This document shows positions 24,711 to 32,828 of a DNA stretch of 64,000 nucleotides, one piece after another. The DNA comes from DASVHS01 sp038244815 (GTDB lineage Bacteria > Acidobacteriota > Thermoanaerobaculia > Gp7-AA8), in NCBI GenBank assembly GCA_038244815.1, contig JBBRTB010000007.1:62001-126000 (forward strand), in the 5' to 3' direction. Numbering within the stretch: the stretch's first letter is position 1; each line of letters begins with the position of its first letter. The notes under the pieces are model-generated. The model searched no databases. It saw only the letters and a program-made list of their open reading frames with translations, and was not told the origin of the DNA. The position numbers and the translations under genes were made by a program.

Positions 24711-24964
24711 CTCCTCACCCTCCCGCCGCGTGCCGGCGGAGCCACGTCAGTCCGAGAGCGGCATTCGGCCGCTAACGGTCGAGCCCTCAGCGAAACGGAA
24801 TGCCCTTGCGGATGACGAAATCATTCGCGGCGAGCTCGACGACAGCAATTGATGCGGCCATGCCGCATTGCGGGCAACGCGGACCGGCCTGAACGGCGTC
24901 GGTCACGTCGGCTTCCGTACGATCATCTGGTTTAGTGTCCTCGGTCCTCGGTCCTCGGTCCTCG
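24711..24964. repeat. Duplicated segment, copy 1
   Basis: This stretch aligns with 29861-30134 in the same orientation. Both start with a short hairpin (here 24723-24739, CCGCCG/CGGCGG). Both then share the sequence around 24760-24786, a zinc-ribbon gene on the minus strand and a GTCCTCG array. In the hairpin one C-G pair here is a T-A pair in the other copy, so the stem is preserved. Confidence 0.85.
24787..24926 (-). pseudogene. Decayed copy of the zinc-ribbon protein gene
   Basis: The C-terminal half (DAVQAGPRCPQCGMAAS to NDFVIRK) matches the intact gene at 29928-30110. A 43-base deletion, between short TTC direct repeats and joined at 24915/24916, removes the first Cys pair (CQEC) and shifts the frame. 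The old start codon is still visible as CAT at 24924-24926. The length fits exactly: 183 minus 43 is 140 bases. Confidence 0.82.
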
Positions 24965-25020
24965 GACTCCTGCGAACCCGGCCCCAGCAACCAGCACCGA
25001 GCACCCAGCACCCAGCACGT
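24937..25020. repeat. Two adjacent heptanucleotide tandem arrays
   Basis: Four perfect GTCCTCG units occupy 24937-24964. After 28 bases comes a second seven-base array, AGCACC(G/C), in four copies at 24993-25020, ending just before the PLP-enzyme stop codon. GTCCTCG arrays recur at 29587 and 30121. Confidence 0.88.
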
Positions 25021-25025
25021 CTTCC

Positions 25026-26225
25026 TCACACGGCGGCCACGCCGGAGTGCATCAAGGCCTGCTCGAGATCGCCGAGAAGATCATCGAGATCCTCGCATCC
25101 GACGGAGAGGCGGACCAGGCCCGGCGTCACTCCGTCCGCGCGCTGCACTTCCTCGGATAAGCCGTTGTGAGTCATGGAGGCGGGATGCTCGATGAGCGAC
25201 TCCACGCCGCCCAGCGAGACCGCCAGCGTGACGACGCGCATCGCGTTCATCATGTTGCGGCCGGCTTCGACTCCACCACGCAGCTCGAACGCGATGACCG
25301 AGCCCGGTCCGGACATCTGCCGCCTGGCCAGGTCGTATTGAGGATGCGAACGAAGTCCCGGAAAGCGGACCCAGGCCACATCGGGACGTTGCTCGAGCCA
25401 GTGAGCGACGGCCATGGCGTTGGCCTGCGCGCGCTCGACGCGCATACCGAGCGTGCGAATCCCGCGCAAGACGAGCCAGGCCTGATGAGGATCGATGGTC
25501 ATGCCCAGGGTTGTGGCCGTGGCCCGCAGTTCGGAAAGGAGGCGCGGCTCGCGCGCCACGACGATCCCGGCCACGACGTCGCTGTGTCCGTTGAGCGACT
25601 TGGTCATCGAATGCACGACGACATCGGCGCCGTTTTCCAGAGGCCGCTGCAAGTGAGGTCCGGCGAAGGTGTTGTCGACGATGAGCGGGATCCCCGAAGC
25701 GTGCGCGACCCTCACGGCCTCGGCGAGATCGACGAGGTCGAGCGTCGGATTGGCCGGGGTCTCGACGTAGATGAGCCGTGTATCTTCGCGGATGGCCTGC
25801 TGCCATTCACTCCTGGTCGCCGTCGATGGAACAAACGTCGAGCTGACGCCGAAGCGCGCCAGGCGATCCTCGATGAGGCGATGCGTCGCGCCATAGAGCG
25901 GGCGCGTGGCGACGACATGGTCGCCCTGGCGAAGAAGGGCCAGCAGCACCGTCGTGACCGCGGCCATTCCCGTGGCCGTGGCGATCGCGCCGCAGCCGTT
26001 TTCGAGCTCGGTCACGCAGTCTTCCAGGGCCTGCACGGTCGGATTGCCGATGCGCGTGTAGATCGGTCCGTTCGACAAACCGGCGAATCGCTTTGCGCCC
26101 TCTTCAGCCGACGGAAGCGCGAACGTCGCGGTTTGATAGATGGGCACCGAGACGGCGCCGCGATGCTCGGCCGGATCCAGGCCTGCGTGAATCGCTTTGG
26201 TGTGAGATCCCTCTTTCTCTGTCAT
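25026..26225 (-). CDS. PLP-dependent cystathionine gamma-synthase / gamma-lyase family enzyme
   Basis: 399 residues from ATG 26225. The fold type I Cys/Met-metabolism family is clear. The start HTKAIHAGLDP, the phosphate loop ATGMAAVTT, the Tyr of PLYGATHRL, the DNTFAGP Asp and the Schiff-base Lys209 in HSMTKSLNGHSD are all present. The family splits or forms C-S bonds in homocysteine, cystathionine or methionine. Ala replaces the Cys that methionine gamma-lyases carry after PLYG, so cystathionine gamma-synthase or lyase is preferred, but specificity cannot be fixed. Stand-alone gene with no strong ribosome site. Confidence 0.9.
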   Translation of the reverse strand: MTEKEGSHTKAIHAGLDPAEHRGAVSVPIYQTATFALPSAEEGAKRFAGLSNGPIYTRIGNPTVQALEDCVTELENGCGAIATATGMAAVTTVLLALLRQGDHVVATRPLYGATHRLIEDRLARFGVSSTFVPSTATRSEWQQAIREDTRLIYVETPANPTLDLVDLAEAVRVAHASGIPLIVDNTFAGPHLQRPLENGADVVVHSMTKSLNGHSDVVAGIVVAREPRLLSELRATATTLGMTIDPHQAWLVLRGIRTLGMRVERAQANAMAVAHWLEQRPDVAWVRFPGLRSHPQYDLARRQMSGPGSVIAFELRGGVEAGRNMMNAMRVVTLAVSLGGVESLIEHPASMTHNGLSEEVQRADGVTPGLVRLSVGCEDLDDLLGDLEQALMHSGVAAV

Positions 26226-26249
26226 CTGTCGTACTCTGCGCCGAGCCGG
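26225..26249. repeat. 25-bp repeat at the 5' end of the PLP-enzyme gene, shared with 30261-30285
   Basis: Bases 26225-26249 are identical to 30261-30285. Weaker similarity extends left over the first codons of the PLP-enzyme gene (GATCCC and CTTT). The second copy lies between the intact zinc-ribbon gene and the tryptophanase-like gene. Confidence 0.82.
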
Positions 26250-26384
26250 TGCGCGATGACAGCGCGATCGATGCCGCAGAGAGTGATATCGATCACCAGG
26301 CGAAGTTCGTCCGCGTCCGCGGCTCGGCGTCCCCGTCGTTGGGGATTCCTGCAAACAGCATGAGCAAGGGACTGGCCGGAAGAA

Positions 26385-29300
26385 TTACTCCGGCCGGATC
26401 ACCAGATCTCGTGAGCCATTGTCGACCGACTGGATGAACGAGAGGATTTTCCCGGAGCCAGCAGTCACTTCGACGTCGACCTGCATGTCACGGAAGTCGC
26501 CGAATGAATCGCGCTGCGCTCCGATCACACTTCGCGCGAGATCGTTGATGACCACCATCTGATTGGCACCGACCGCGAATTCCTTCGACGAAACGGCCTG
26601 GGCCGTGAGGAGCGAACCGGCCGGCAGCGAATACCAGACCGTCACGCGCACCGTGGCGTCCTGTCCGGCCGCCTCGATCAACAGGAGCGAAGAGCGGAAC
26701 GTCGCCGGCGTACCGGCGGCAATCGTTCGTAGTGACGAGTCGCCGACGCCGGCGAACCGTTTCAGCTGACCGCTGCCGGCCGCGGACGAGATTGCGGCGG
26801 CAGGCAATGCGCTGCCGAACGGCTTCCCGCCCGGCGTTGTCATCGTCACTCGCGCCGACGCGCTGATCGATCCCGGCGTTCCGGTCAGACGAATGTAGCC
26901 GTTCGCCGGTGTGACGGTCGTCTGTGATGTTGCGAAGGGCTGGATCGTCACCTGCTGCGCAGCGTTCGATGCCGGATCTCCGACCGTGTGCGTTCCCACG
27001 GAGCGCCGCTTCGCCGACGCGTTGACCATGGTCAATGTAGCCGTGACGGTGTTGTTCTTCGTGCCGGTGACGAAGATGTCGGTCTGTGCGGGACCGGGGC
27101 CGGCCACCGTGGGAATGATCATCGTCGTCTCGCTGCGCGATGCCACAAGCGGATCCACGACGATCCAGGTGTCTGCCGTGCCGATCGAGCGCACCCGCGC
27201 ATAGGCGTTGATGCGGCTCGTCCCGCTGCTGGTGTTCGAGATCACAAGGGAGCGCGTGCCGTCGACGACGGTTACGTTATCCGTGGCGGCGTAGAACGGG
27301 CTCAGCGAGATCGGTACCGCCGTACCGAGCTGTGCGCCGTTTGCGTCATATCCCTGCATCACGACGTTCGCCGCGGTTCCGCTGAGCTCCTGGAGCACGA
27401 TCTCGGTGAGCCTGTCCGCGCTGTGCTCGACACCGGAAAGCGTCAATTGCTCGCCAGGTCCGATCCCCTGATCGGAACGGAACACAGGGATGGCCGACGT
27501 GTACACCGCGGAACCGCTGACGTTCACCGCTCGCAGAGCGGTGGCCGAAAGCGCGTCAACGGAGCCGCGCAGCATCATGCTGCCTGCTGAATCAGTACCG
27601 AAGATGTTCGACGCGGAAGGAAGCGTGACGCCGAGGTTCGACGCGAGTTGCGGAAGCGTCGCGAATTGGGAGAGCTGCGTGAAGAACAGCCGCAGGTTCG
27701 CCAGCGGTGACGACGTCCGATTCGATAGAAGCAGATCTCCGGCCACACCTGCCACCGTGCCGTGACCGGCGATGAACAACGCCAGCTCGCCCGGTGCCAG
27801 CGGCGGCGGAGCGCCCGGCGCGACGCCGGGGTTGACCACGTCGACGATCGTCACGGTCACGGTCGACGCCGGCGTCGTCCCGCGGATCACGGCATTCGCG
27901 GAGACGGCAGCGCCGAGGAATCGGAGCGACAGCGAGCCTGTGGCTCCGCCGAACAACGAGTTCGCATCCGCGCGTCGCGAGCGATCGATCGAAAACGTGA
28001 CGTTCTTCGTCTCGCCGGGATTGATGGTGATCGTGCCACTCTGCGGAACGATCCACGGCACGTCGGCCACGGCGATGCCGGTCATGGCCGCGGAGCCGCT
28101 GTTCGTGAATTCGACGAAACCCGATGGGTTCTGCCCGGCCGCTGCGGCAACGTCGACCCGTGCCACGCTCGGTTGGGGGTTCACGGTTCCGACAGGTGCC
28201 GCCGCGACGAGAAGGTGAACGGGAACCGTGATGCCGCCGGCCACGACGCCATCCCCGTTGATCGTGACCGAGCCGTCGTATGTTGCGGGAGGCTGCGAAG
28301 CTGCCACGATCGTGATCGATTGACTCGTTCCCGGCTGCAGCGTGAACGAAGCCGGCGTGATCGTGAAGAAGTTGCCGCTCCTGGTGAGCGACACGTTCGC
28401 GGGGTCGGTGCCGAGGTTGGCGATCGTGAACGTGTCCGCGGCGGAGTCACCCGTTGCCGCCAGCATCCCGGCTGGCAGCGTGCCGGCCACCACTCTCGGC
28501 CCGGTGCCGGTGACGGTCACGGTCGTCGTGGCGGTGGAAGTGCCTCCCAGCCCCATCGCCGTGAGAACGTATGTCGTCGATTTTTTCGGCGAGATGCCGG
28601 CGCTTCCGGAGGCCGGCTGTATCCCGATGCCGTTGTCGATCGAGACGCCCGTCGCGTTCGTCGTCGACCACGACAGAATCGCGGAGCCGCCTGCCGTAAT
28701 CGTCGAAGGCGTGCCCATGAAGCTGGTGATCGTTGGCGCGGGCGTGCCGCTCGACGAGCGCGTCACGGTGAACGTGAGCGATTCGCCCGGAACGGAATTG
28801 TTGCCGACGATCGTGCCGCTGATCGTCGCTCCCGACACGGTGGCCGTGAATGCGGCCGCCTTTCCATCCTGAGGATCGATGATGCCGGTCAGTGTGTTTC
28901 CGTTGACCTGTGCGACCAGCAGGAACGTGACTGGACCCTCATCAGTCACCGTGCAGGAGCCGTCCGGGTTCGCGTGGTCATGCTTGAATCCCGTTCCACC
29001 CCCACTGCCAGTGATCGCGTTCCCGGCCTGTAGAAGAGTGAAGAAGAACGTGCCGGTGTACGTGACGGGCGGCAGGCGTCCGCAACCGATGAATACGTTG
29101 GCGAACGTTCCGTCGTACGTGCCACTCAACGTCGAATCGGGCGGCTGACTATTCGTGCGGGTCAATGTCGCCGAAAGCGTCGTGCCGGATGCCACGATGA
29201 AAAATGACATCGACGATCCGGTGACTGTGATGGAAAACGTCAGGTGGTCGTTACCTGGGTTGTATTGACCGGTCACCGTCGATCCCGAGATCGTTCCGGA

Positions 29301-29561
29301 GACCGGCACGATGTCGGTCTCCGCCCCTGTGTCCGCGCACGTGCCCTGAAGGTCGAGCGTGACCGACCCCGCCACCGCGTCGCCCCGTTGCAGCAAGAAG
29401 GCGGTGGCTGTGCCGGTCGTCTGACGGGTGGACCCGTCGTCGCACCGCGAAGTCCCAGAGATCGTGCCGATCCAGGTTCCCGTGAAGTCGACGTTCTGTG
29501 CGTTCGCGGTGAACGCGCCCAACATCAGTGAACACAACACGAGCGCGCGCCGGATCAGCAT
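26385..29561 (-). CDS. Large secreted multi-domain (Ig/ASH-like) protein
   Basis: 1058 residues from ATG 29561, with a signal peptide ending TANAQ. The first 330 residues hold repeats of a roughly 110-residue beta domain starting FTGTWIGTISG or LSGTYDGTF, each with two Cys. Then come an Ig-like module (ILSWSTTNATGVSIDNGIG), ASPM/SPD-2/Hydin-like domains (TITPASFTLQPGTSQSITI; INPGETKNVTFSIDRS) and a long C-terminal beta-rich part with VADDTWIVVDP and FATSQTTVTPANGYIRL. No catalytic motif was seen. The same first two modules occur in the broken gene at 46218. Probably a cell-surface or periplasmic structural or adhesion protein. Confidence 0.8.
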   Translation of the reverse strand: MLIRRALVLCSLMLGAFTANAQNVDFTGTWIGTISGTSRCDDGSTRQTTGTATAFLLQRGDAVAGSVTLDLQGTCADTGAETDIVPVSGTISGSTVTGQYNPGNDHLTFSITVTGSSMSFFIVASGTTLSATLTRTNSQPPDSTLSGTYDGTFANVFIGCGRLPPVTYTGTFFFTLLQAGNAITGSGGGTGFKHDHANPDGSCTVTDEGPVTFLLVAQVNGNTLTGIIDPQDGKAAAFTATVSGATISGTIVGNNSVPGESLTFTVTRSSSGTPAPTITSFMGTPSTITAGGSAILSWSTTNATGVSIDNGIGIQPASGSAGISPKKSTTYVLTAMGLGGTSTATTTVTVTGTGPRVVAGTLPAGMLAATGDSAADTFTIANLGTDPANVSLTRSGNFFTITPASFTLQPGTSQSITIVAASQPPATYDGSVTINGDGVVAGGITVPVHLLVAAAPVGTVNPQPSVARVDVAAAAGQNPSGFVEFTNSGSAAMTGIAVADVPWIVPQSGTITINPGETKNVTFSIDRSRRADANSLFGGATGSLSLRFLGAAVSANAVIRGTTPASTVTVTIVDVVNPGVAPGAPPPLAPGELALFIAGHGTVAGVAGDLLLSNRTSSPLANLRLFFTQLSQFATLPQLASNLGVTLPSASNIFGTDSAGSMMLRGSVDALSATALRAVNVSGSAVYTSAIPVFRSDQGIGPGEQLTLSGVEHSADRLTEIVLQELSGTAANVVMQGYDANGAQLGTAVPISLSPFYAATDNVTVVDGTRSLVISNTSSGTSRINAYARVRSIGTADTWIVVDPLVASRSETTMIIPTVAGPGPAQTDIFVTGTKNNTVTATLTMVNASAKRRSVGTHTVGDPASNAAQQVTIQPFATSQTTVTPANGYIRLTGTPGSISASARVTMTTPGGKPFGSALPAAAISSAAGSGQLKRFAGVGDSSLRTIAAGTPATFRSSLLLIEAAGQDATVRVTVWYSLPAGSLLTAQAVSSKEFAVGANQMVVINDLARSVIGAQRDSFGDFRDMQVDVEVTAGSGKILSFIQSVDNGSRDLVIRPE

Positions 29562-29927
29562 GCTGCAGGACCTCTCTCTCTTTATCGTCCTCGGTCCTCG
29601 GTCCTCGGCTATGGGTTCCGGGTCCTCGGTTCGAGGTCTTGCTACCGTCGAGAAGCCGCGCGGGCCATCTTCCTTCGTCGCAGTCCAGTCCATGTCGGCG
29701 TCTTTCGCGAGTCTGAAGAGTTCCACATCAAACTTGCAGGTGTACGAGGAAAACCGTCACTCGGTGAGTGCGCATCATTTGCTCGTTGTTCGTGTGAGGT
29801 TGAGTATAGCTTAAGTGCGATGCACCGCGATTGGTAGGTTTGAAATTGGGGAAAGCGCCCCTCCTGCCGCGCGCCGGCAGCGCCGCGTCAGGCCGAGAGC
29901 GGCACACGGCCGCTAACGGTCGAGCCC
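29562..29927. other. Intergenic region with heptanucleotide array and hairpin
   Basis: Between the large secreted protein start and the zinc-ribbon stop. GTCCTCG occurs three times in tandem at 29587-29607 and again at 29622-29628. The hairpin CTGCCG/CGGCAG of duplicated copy 2 is at 29865-29881. A TATACT -10-like box on the minus strand at 29808-29803 could serve the large gene through a long leader. No supported gene. Confidence 0.6.
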
Positions 29928-30134
29928 TCAGCGAAACGGGGTGCTCTTGCGGATGACGAAATCGTTCTGGCCGAGCTCGACGACCGGAACTGATGCGGCC
30001 ATGCCGCATTGCGGGCAACGCGGCCCGGCCTGAACGGCGTCGGCGACATCGGCTTCGAACACCGTTCCGCATTCCTGGCACCGTCGAAGCTCGTCTTTCC
30101 GTACGATCATCTGGTTTCGTGTCCTCGGTCCTCG
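29861..30134. repeat. Duplicated segment, copy 2
   Basis: This aligns with 24711-24964. It contains the intact zinc-ribbon gene and two GTCCTCG units. The hairpin is kept by a compensatory T-A pair. Downstream, 30188-30205 (CACGTCTTTCCTCACACG) resembles the 3' end of the PLP-enzyme gene, and 30261-30285 repeats its 5' flank, but the coding region between is missing. Confidence 0.83.
29928..30110 (-). CDS. Small zinc-ribbon protein
   Basis: 60 residues from ATG 30110. Two Cys pairs, CQECG at residues 11-15 and CPQCG at 32-36, form a rubredoxin-like zinc ribbon. The rest is short and polar (ADVADAVQAGP and VVELGQNDFVIRK). It lacks membrane segments and is probably cytosolic. It may bind nucleic acid or a partner protein. 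A frameshifted paralogue sits at 24787-24926. The gene is on the opposite strand to the tryptophanase-like gene that follows. Confidence 0.65.
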   Translation of the reverse strand: MIVRKDELRRCQECGTVFEADVADAVQAGPRCPQCGMAASVPVVELGQNDFVIRKSTPFR

Positions 30135-30179
30135 GATTCCTGCAAACCGAGGACCCAGGACCGAGGACCGAGGACCCAA
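30121..30179. repeat. Inverted heptanucleotide arrays
   Basis: Two GTCCTCG units (30121-30134) are followed after 13 bases by several CGAGGAC(C) units (30148-30179), their reverse complement. The region can fold into a long hairpin. It lies upstream of the tryptophanase-like gene and beside the zinc-ribbon start. Confidence 0.8.
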
Positions 30180-30329
30180 GCACCGACCACGTCTTTCCTC
30201 ACACGCTGCAAGAAAAGGCCCCGCGGGCGGGGACGCCGCCGCGATCCCCTTTGTCCGCCGTCTGTCGTACTCTGCGCCGAGCCGGCGCGCCACGCGAAGT
30301 GTGCCGGCGGAAAGAACACGACATCCCGC

Positions 30330-31694
30330 ATGAAAACGATCATCGAGCCGTTTCGCATCAAGTCCGTAGAGCCGATCAAGTTCACCGAGCCGCCGGAGCG
30401 CGCTGCCGCGCTGCGTGAAGCCGGCAACAATGTCTTCCGGCTGCGCGCCGAGGATGTGCTCATCGACCTGTTGACCGACTCGGGCACGGGTGCGATGTCG
30501 TCCGATCAGTGGAGCGCCCTCATGCGCGGCGACGAGTCGTATGCCGGAAGCCGCTCGTTCGAGCGTTTTCGCGACGTGGTCACGGAGCTGACGGGATTCC
30601 GCCACATCATCCCGACGCATCAGGGGCGTGCCGCGGAGCGCATCCTCTTTCACACGATCCTGAAGAAGGGCGACATCGTCGTCAACAACACGCACTTCGA
30701 TACCACGCGGGCCAACATCGAGGTCGAAGGCGCCGAAGCGCGCGACATGGTCATCCCCGAGGGGCGTATTCCATCGTTCATCCATCCATTCAAGGGAAAC
30801 ATGGACCTCGGGGAGCTCGACCGCACGCTGGCGCGCGACGGCGATCGCGTCGTGCTGGTCATGGTCACCGTAACGAACAATTCCGGAGGGGGCCAGCCCG
30901 TTTCGCTCGAGAACCTCCGCGGGGTCCGCGCGATCTGCGACAAGTACCGCAAGCCGTTCTTTCTCGACGCCTGCCGCTTCGCCGAGAACGCCTGGTTCAT
31001 CAAGCAGCGCGAGGAAGGCCAGAGCGAGCGTGCGCCGCGCGCGATCGCGCGCGAGATGTTCTCGCTAGCCGACGGCTGCACGATGTCGGCGAAGAAAGAC
31101 GGGCTCTCGAACATCGGCGGATTTCTGGCCATGAACGACGATGGCTGGGCCGAGGAATGCCGCAACCTCCTGATCCTGACGGAGGGGTTTCCGACGTATG
31201 GGGGCATGGCCGGATACGATCTCGAGGCCGTGGCGCGCGGTCTGGAAGAAGTCACGGAGGAGTCGTACCTGCGCTACCGCATCCGCTCGATCGAGTATCT
31301 GGCCGAGCGCCTCACCGCGGGCGGCGTTCCGATCGTGCAACCTTCAGGCGGTCACGCCGTGTACATCGATGCCCGGGCCATGCTGCCGTCGATTCCGCCG
31401 CTGCAGTATCCGGGCATCGCGCTGGTCAACGCGCTCTATGTCGATGGCGGGATCCGCTCGTGCGAGATCGGCACGGTCATGTTCGGTCTCAAGGCCGACG
31501 GCTCCGAAGCGCCCGCGGCCATGGATCTCGTGCGGCTGGCCATTCCGCGGCGGCTGTACACGCAGTCGCACATCGACTACTGCGCCGAGGCCATTCTCGA
31601 AGTGGCCGCGAAGAAGGACGCGCTGCGCGGTTATCGCATCACGAAATCCGCGAAACGGCTGCGGCACTTCACCGCCGAGTTCGAAAGCCTGTAG
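30330..31694 (+). CDS. Tryptophanase / tyrosine phenol-lyase family beta-eliminating lyase
   Basis: 454 residues from ATG 30330. The PLP family is clear: TDSGTGAMS, RGDESYAGS, PTHQGRAAE, the DACRFAEN Asp and Arg, and the Schiff-base Lys256 in TMSAKKDGLSNIGGF. These enzymes split an aromatic amino acid into pyruvate, ammonia and indole or phenol. Tryptophanase and tyrosine phenol-lyase cannot be told apart with confidence from motifs alone. No TnaC-like leader peptide with a Trp codon was recognised in the 120 bases upstream, which instead hold repeats and a CCCCGC/GCGGGG hairpin (30219-30232). Confidence 0.88.
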   Translation: MKTIIEPFRIKSVEPIKFTEPPERAAALREAGNNVFRLRAEDVLIDLLTDSGTGAMSSDQWSALMRGDESYAGSRSFERFRDVVTELTGFRHIIPTHQGRAAERILFHTILKKGDIVVNNTHFDTTRANIEVEGAEARDMVIPEGRIPSFIHPFKGNMDLGELDRTLARDGDRVVLVMVTVTNNSGGGQPVSLENLRGVRAICDKYRKPFFLDACRFAENAWFIKQREEGQSERAPRAIAREMFSLADGCTMSAKKDGLSNIGGFLAMNDDGWAEECRNLLILTEGFPTYGGMAGYDLEAVARGLEEVTEESYLRYRIRSIEYLAERLTAGGVPIVQPSGGHAVYIDARAMLPSIPPLQYPGIALVNALYVDGGIRSCEIGTVMFGLKADGSEAPAAMDLVRLAIPRRLYTQSHIDYCAEAILEVAAKKDALRGYRITKSAKRLRHFTAEFESL

Positions 31695-31724
31695 CGGACA
31701 CGGCGACGAAGGCTTCTGTGTGGA

Positions 31725-31742
31725 AGCGGGCTTCAGCCCGCT
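31725..31742. terminator. Hairpin after the tryptophanase-like gene
   Basis: AGCGGGCT, a two-base TC centre and AGCCCGCT make a perfect eight-base stem, 30 bases after the stop. It is followed by CTTGTCTTTG rather than a clean T run, so it could be a terminator or a dispersed palindromic element. Confidence 0.5.
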
Positions 31743-32039
31743 CTTGTCTTTGAAAGAGACCGCGGGCTGACGACCGCTCCTGCCACGACGGCGACGGTTG
31801 TGAACGCTTGCGGCCTTCTGCCGTTTACCGCCACCCAGTCCGTTCGAGCAACGAGTGCTTCATTCTTTCGGCTTCCCGCTGACGAGTCCTTCTACCTGCG
31901 TCAGTGGGGAAGTTCATCACTGAAGACATGAGGATTCAACATCGGAATCCGCGCGCTCGCCGCGACGACGATTCGGGCAACGATTCGCACGCCAGACGGG
32001 CAGCACGGTGAAAGTGGTCGCGCTCGCTTACCCGGCCGG

Positions 32040-32104
32040 CTGGTTCGAGCAATCCAGCGCGGGCGGCGCCCGTGCTCGTCACACGTCAACCGGTGGCCGT
32101 GTGA
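32040..32104 (+). pseudogene. Degraded C-terminal fragment of a universal stress protein
   Basis: The frame ending TGA 32102-32104 reads ARAAPVLVTRQPVAV, close to ARTPVLLVTRQPTE in the Usp gene at 7884. Upstream the match fades and no start is present. It is read as a relic. Confidence 0.4.
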
Positions 32105-32257
32105 TCGGTGCGCGACTTGCACCGCCACTCATGCACATAGGAACGTGATCGCGGTCATCGATTCGGAAGATCCGGATCGCTTATTCGTCGTCATGCCGCG
32201 ATCATGCGGTGCGTGATTTCGCCTGCCCACAAAAACAATTCAAATTGGAGATCCACG

Positions 32258-32695
32258 ATGAAACGGACGATTGCCGCATTCGGTTTGATGTTTTTCCTGG
32301 CGCCCGCGCTCTTCGCTCAGATGAGCATGCCCATGCCCGCGGACCAGAAGCCCGCAATGATGCCGGATTGCGCGGCCATGATGCACAAGGAAGATGCCAT
32401 GAAGCAGCACATGGCGGACATGAACGCGAAGCTCGATGGGCTCGTCGCCGACATGAACAAGGCCAGAGGTTCGGCGCGAGTCGACAAGATGGCCGCCGTC
32501 ATCAATGAGCTCGTGTCCCAGCGCTCCATGATGCAGAAAGAGATGATGGCCATGCAGCCCCAGATGATGGAGCACATGATGGAGCACATGAAGATGGGCA
32601 TGATGAAGGGGATGGCCGACTCGATGGCGGGCTGTCCGATGATGAAAGAAGCCGGCCCGGCCACCCCGGCGTCCGAAACGGAACACAAACACTAG
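32258..32695 (+). CDS. Exported Met/His-rich protein
   Basis: 145 residues from ATG 32258 with GGAG seven bases upstream. A signal peptide (FGLMFFLAPALFAQ) is followed by a helical protein very rich in Met (about one residue in six), with MxM and HMM patterns such as MPMPADQKP, MMEHMMEHMKMGMMKGM and a final EHKH. Met- and His-rich exported helices are typical of periplasmic copper or silver handling, or of CpxP/Spy-like chaperones. No LTxxQ motif of Spy/CpxP was seen. It precedes arsM by 190 bases. Metal binding is inferred from composition. Confidence 0.72.
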   Translation: MKRTIAAFGLMFFLAPALFAQMSMPMPADQKPAMMPDCAAMMHKEDAMKQHMADMNAKLDGLVADMNKARGSARVDKMAAVINELVSQRSMMQKEMMAMQPQMMEHMMEHMKMGMMKGMADSMAGCPMMKEAGPATPASETEHKH

Positions 32696-32708
32696 GCAAC
32701 TTCGCGCT

Positions 32709-32802
32709 CGTCATTCCGAGCCGCGAAGGCGGCGAGGAATCTGGGTGGAGGAGCGCAACCCCCCGCCCGGATTCCTCGCCGTCTTCGCGGCTCGGAATGA
32801 CG
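32709..32802. repeat. Intact dispersed palindromic repeat
   Basis: Arms of 37 bases (32709-32745 and 32766-32802) are reverse complements at 35 positions and flank a 20-base loop. The outer arm is CGTCATTCCGAGCCGCGAAG. A diverged copy is embedded in the cytochrome b subunit 2 gene at 4518-4601. Transcribed, it would form a very stable hairpin after the Met-rich gene. Confidence 0.9.
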
Positions 32803-32828
32803 CTCCACGCCAGGTTTTCATATGCGCC

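Larger units (their letters stand above)
31695..32257. other. Intergenic region of 563 bases
   Basis: It contains a perfect dyad near its start (31725-31742) and, near its end, a degraded universal-stress-protein fragment (32040-32104). No intact gene is supported; the short open frames have no ribosome site or recognisable product. Confidence 0.6.

Noticed and set aside
24610..24760. Possible selenocysteine readthrough of the small membrane protein's TGA at 24706
   Set aside because: A six-base stem follows the stop, but the extension contains no Cys or redox motif and falls into the hairpin/zinc-ribbon repeat segment that is also found at 29.86 kb. An ordinary stop is more likely.
30206..30329. 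TnaC-like regulatory leader before the tryptophanase-like gene
   Set aside because: No short frame with a conserved Trp codon and a ribosome site was found; the region is occupied by repeats and a GC-rich hairpin.
31901..32128. Minus-strand open frame of 75 residues
   Set aside because: It has no homology-like pattern and overlaps the plus-strand Usp relic.
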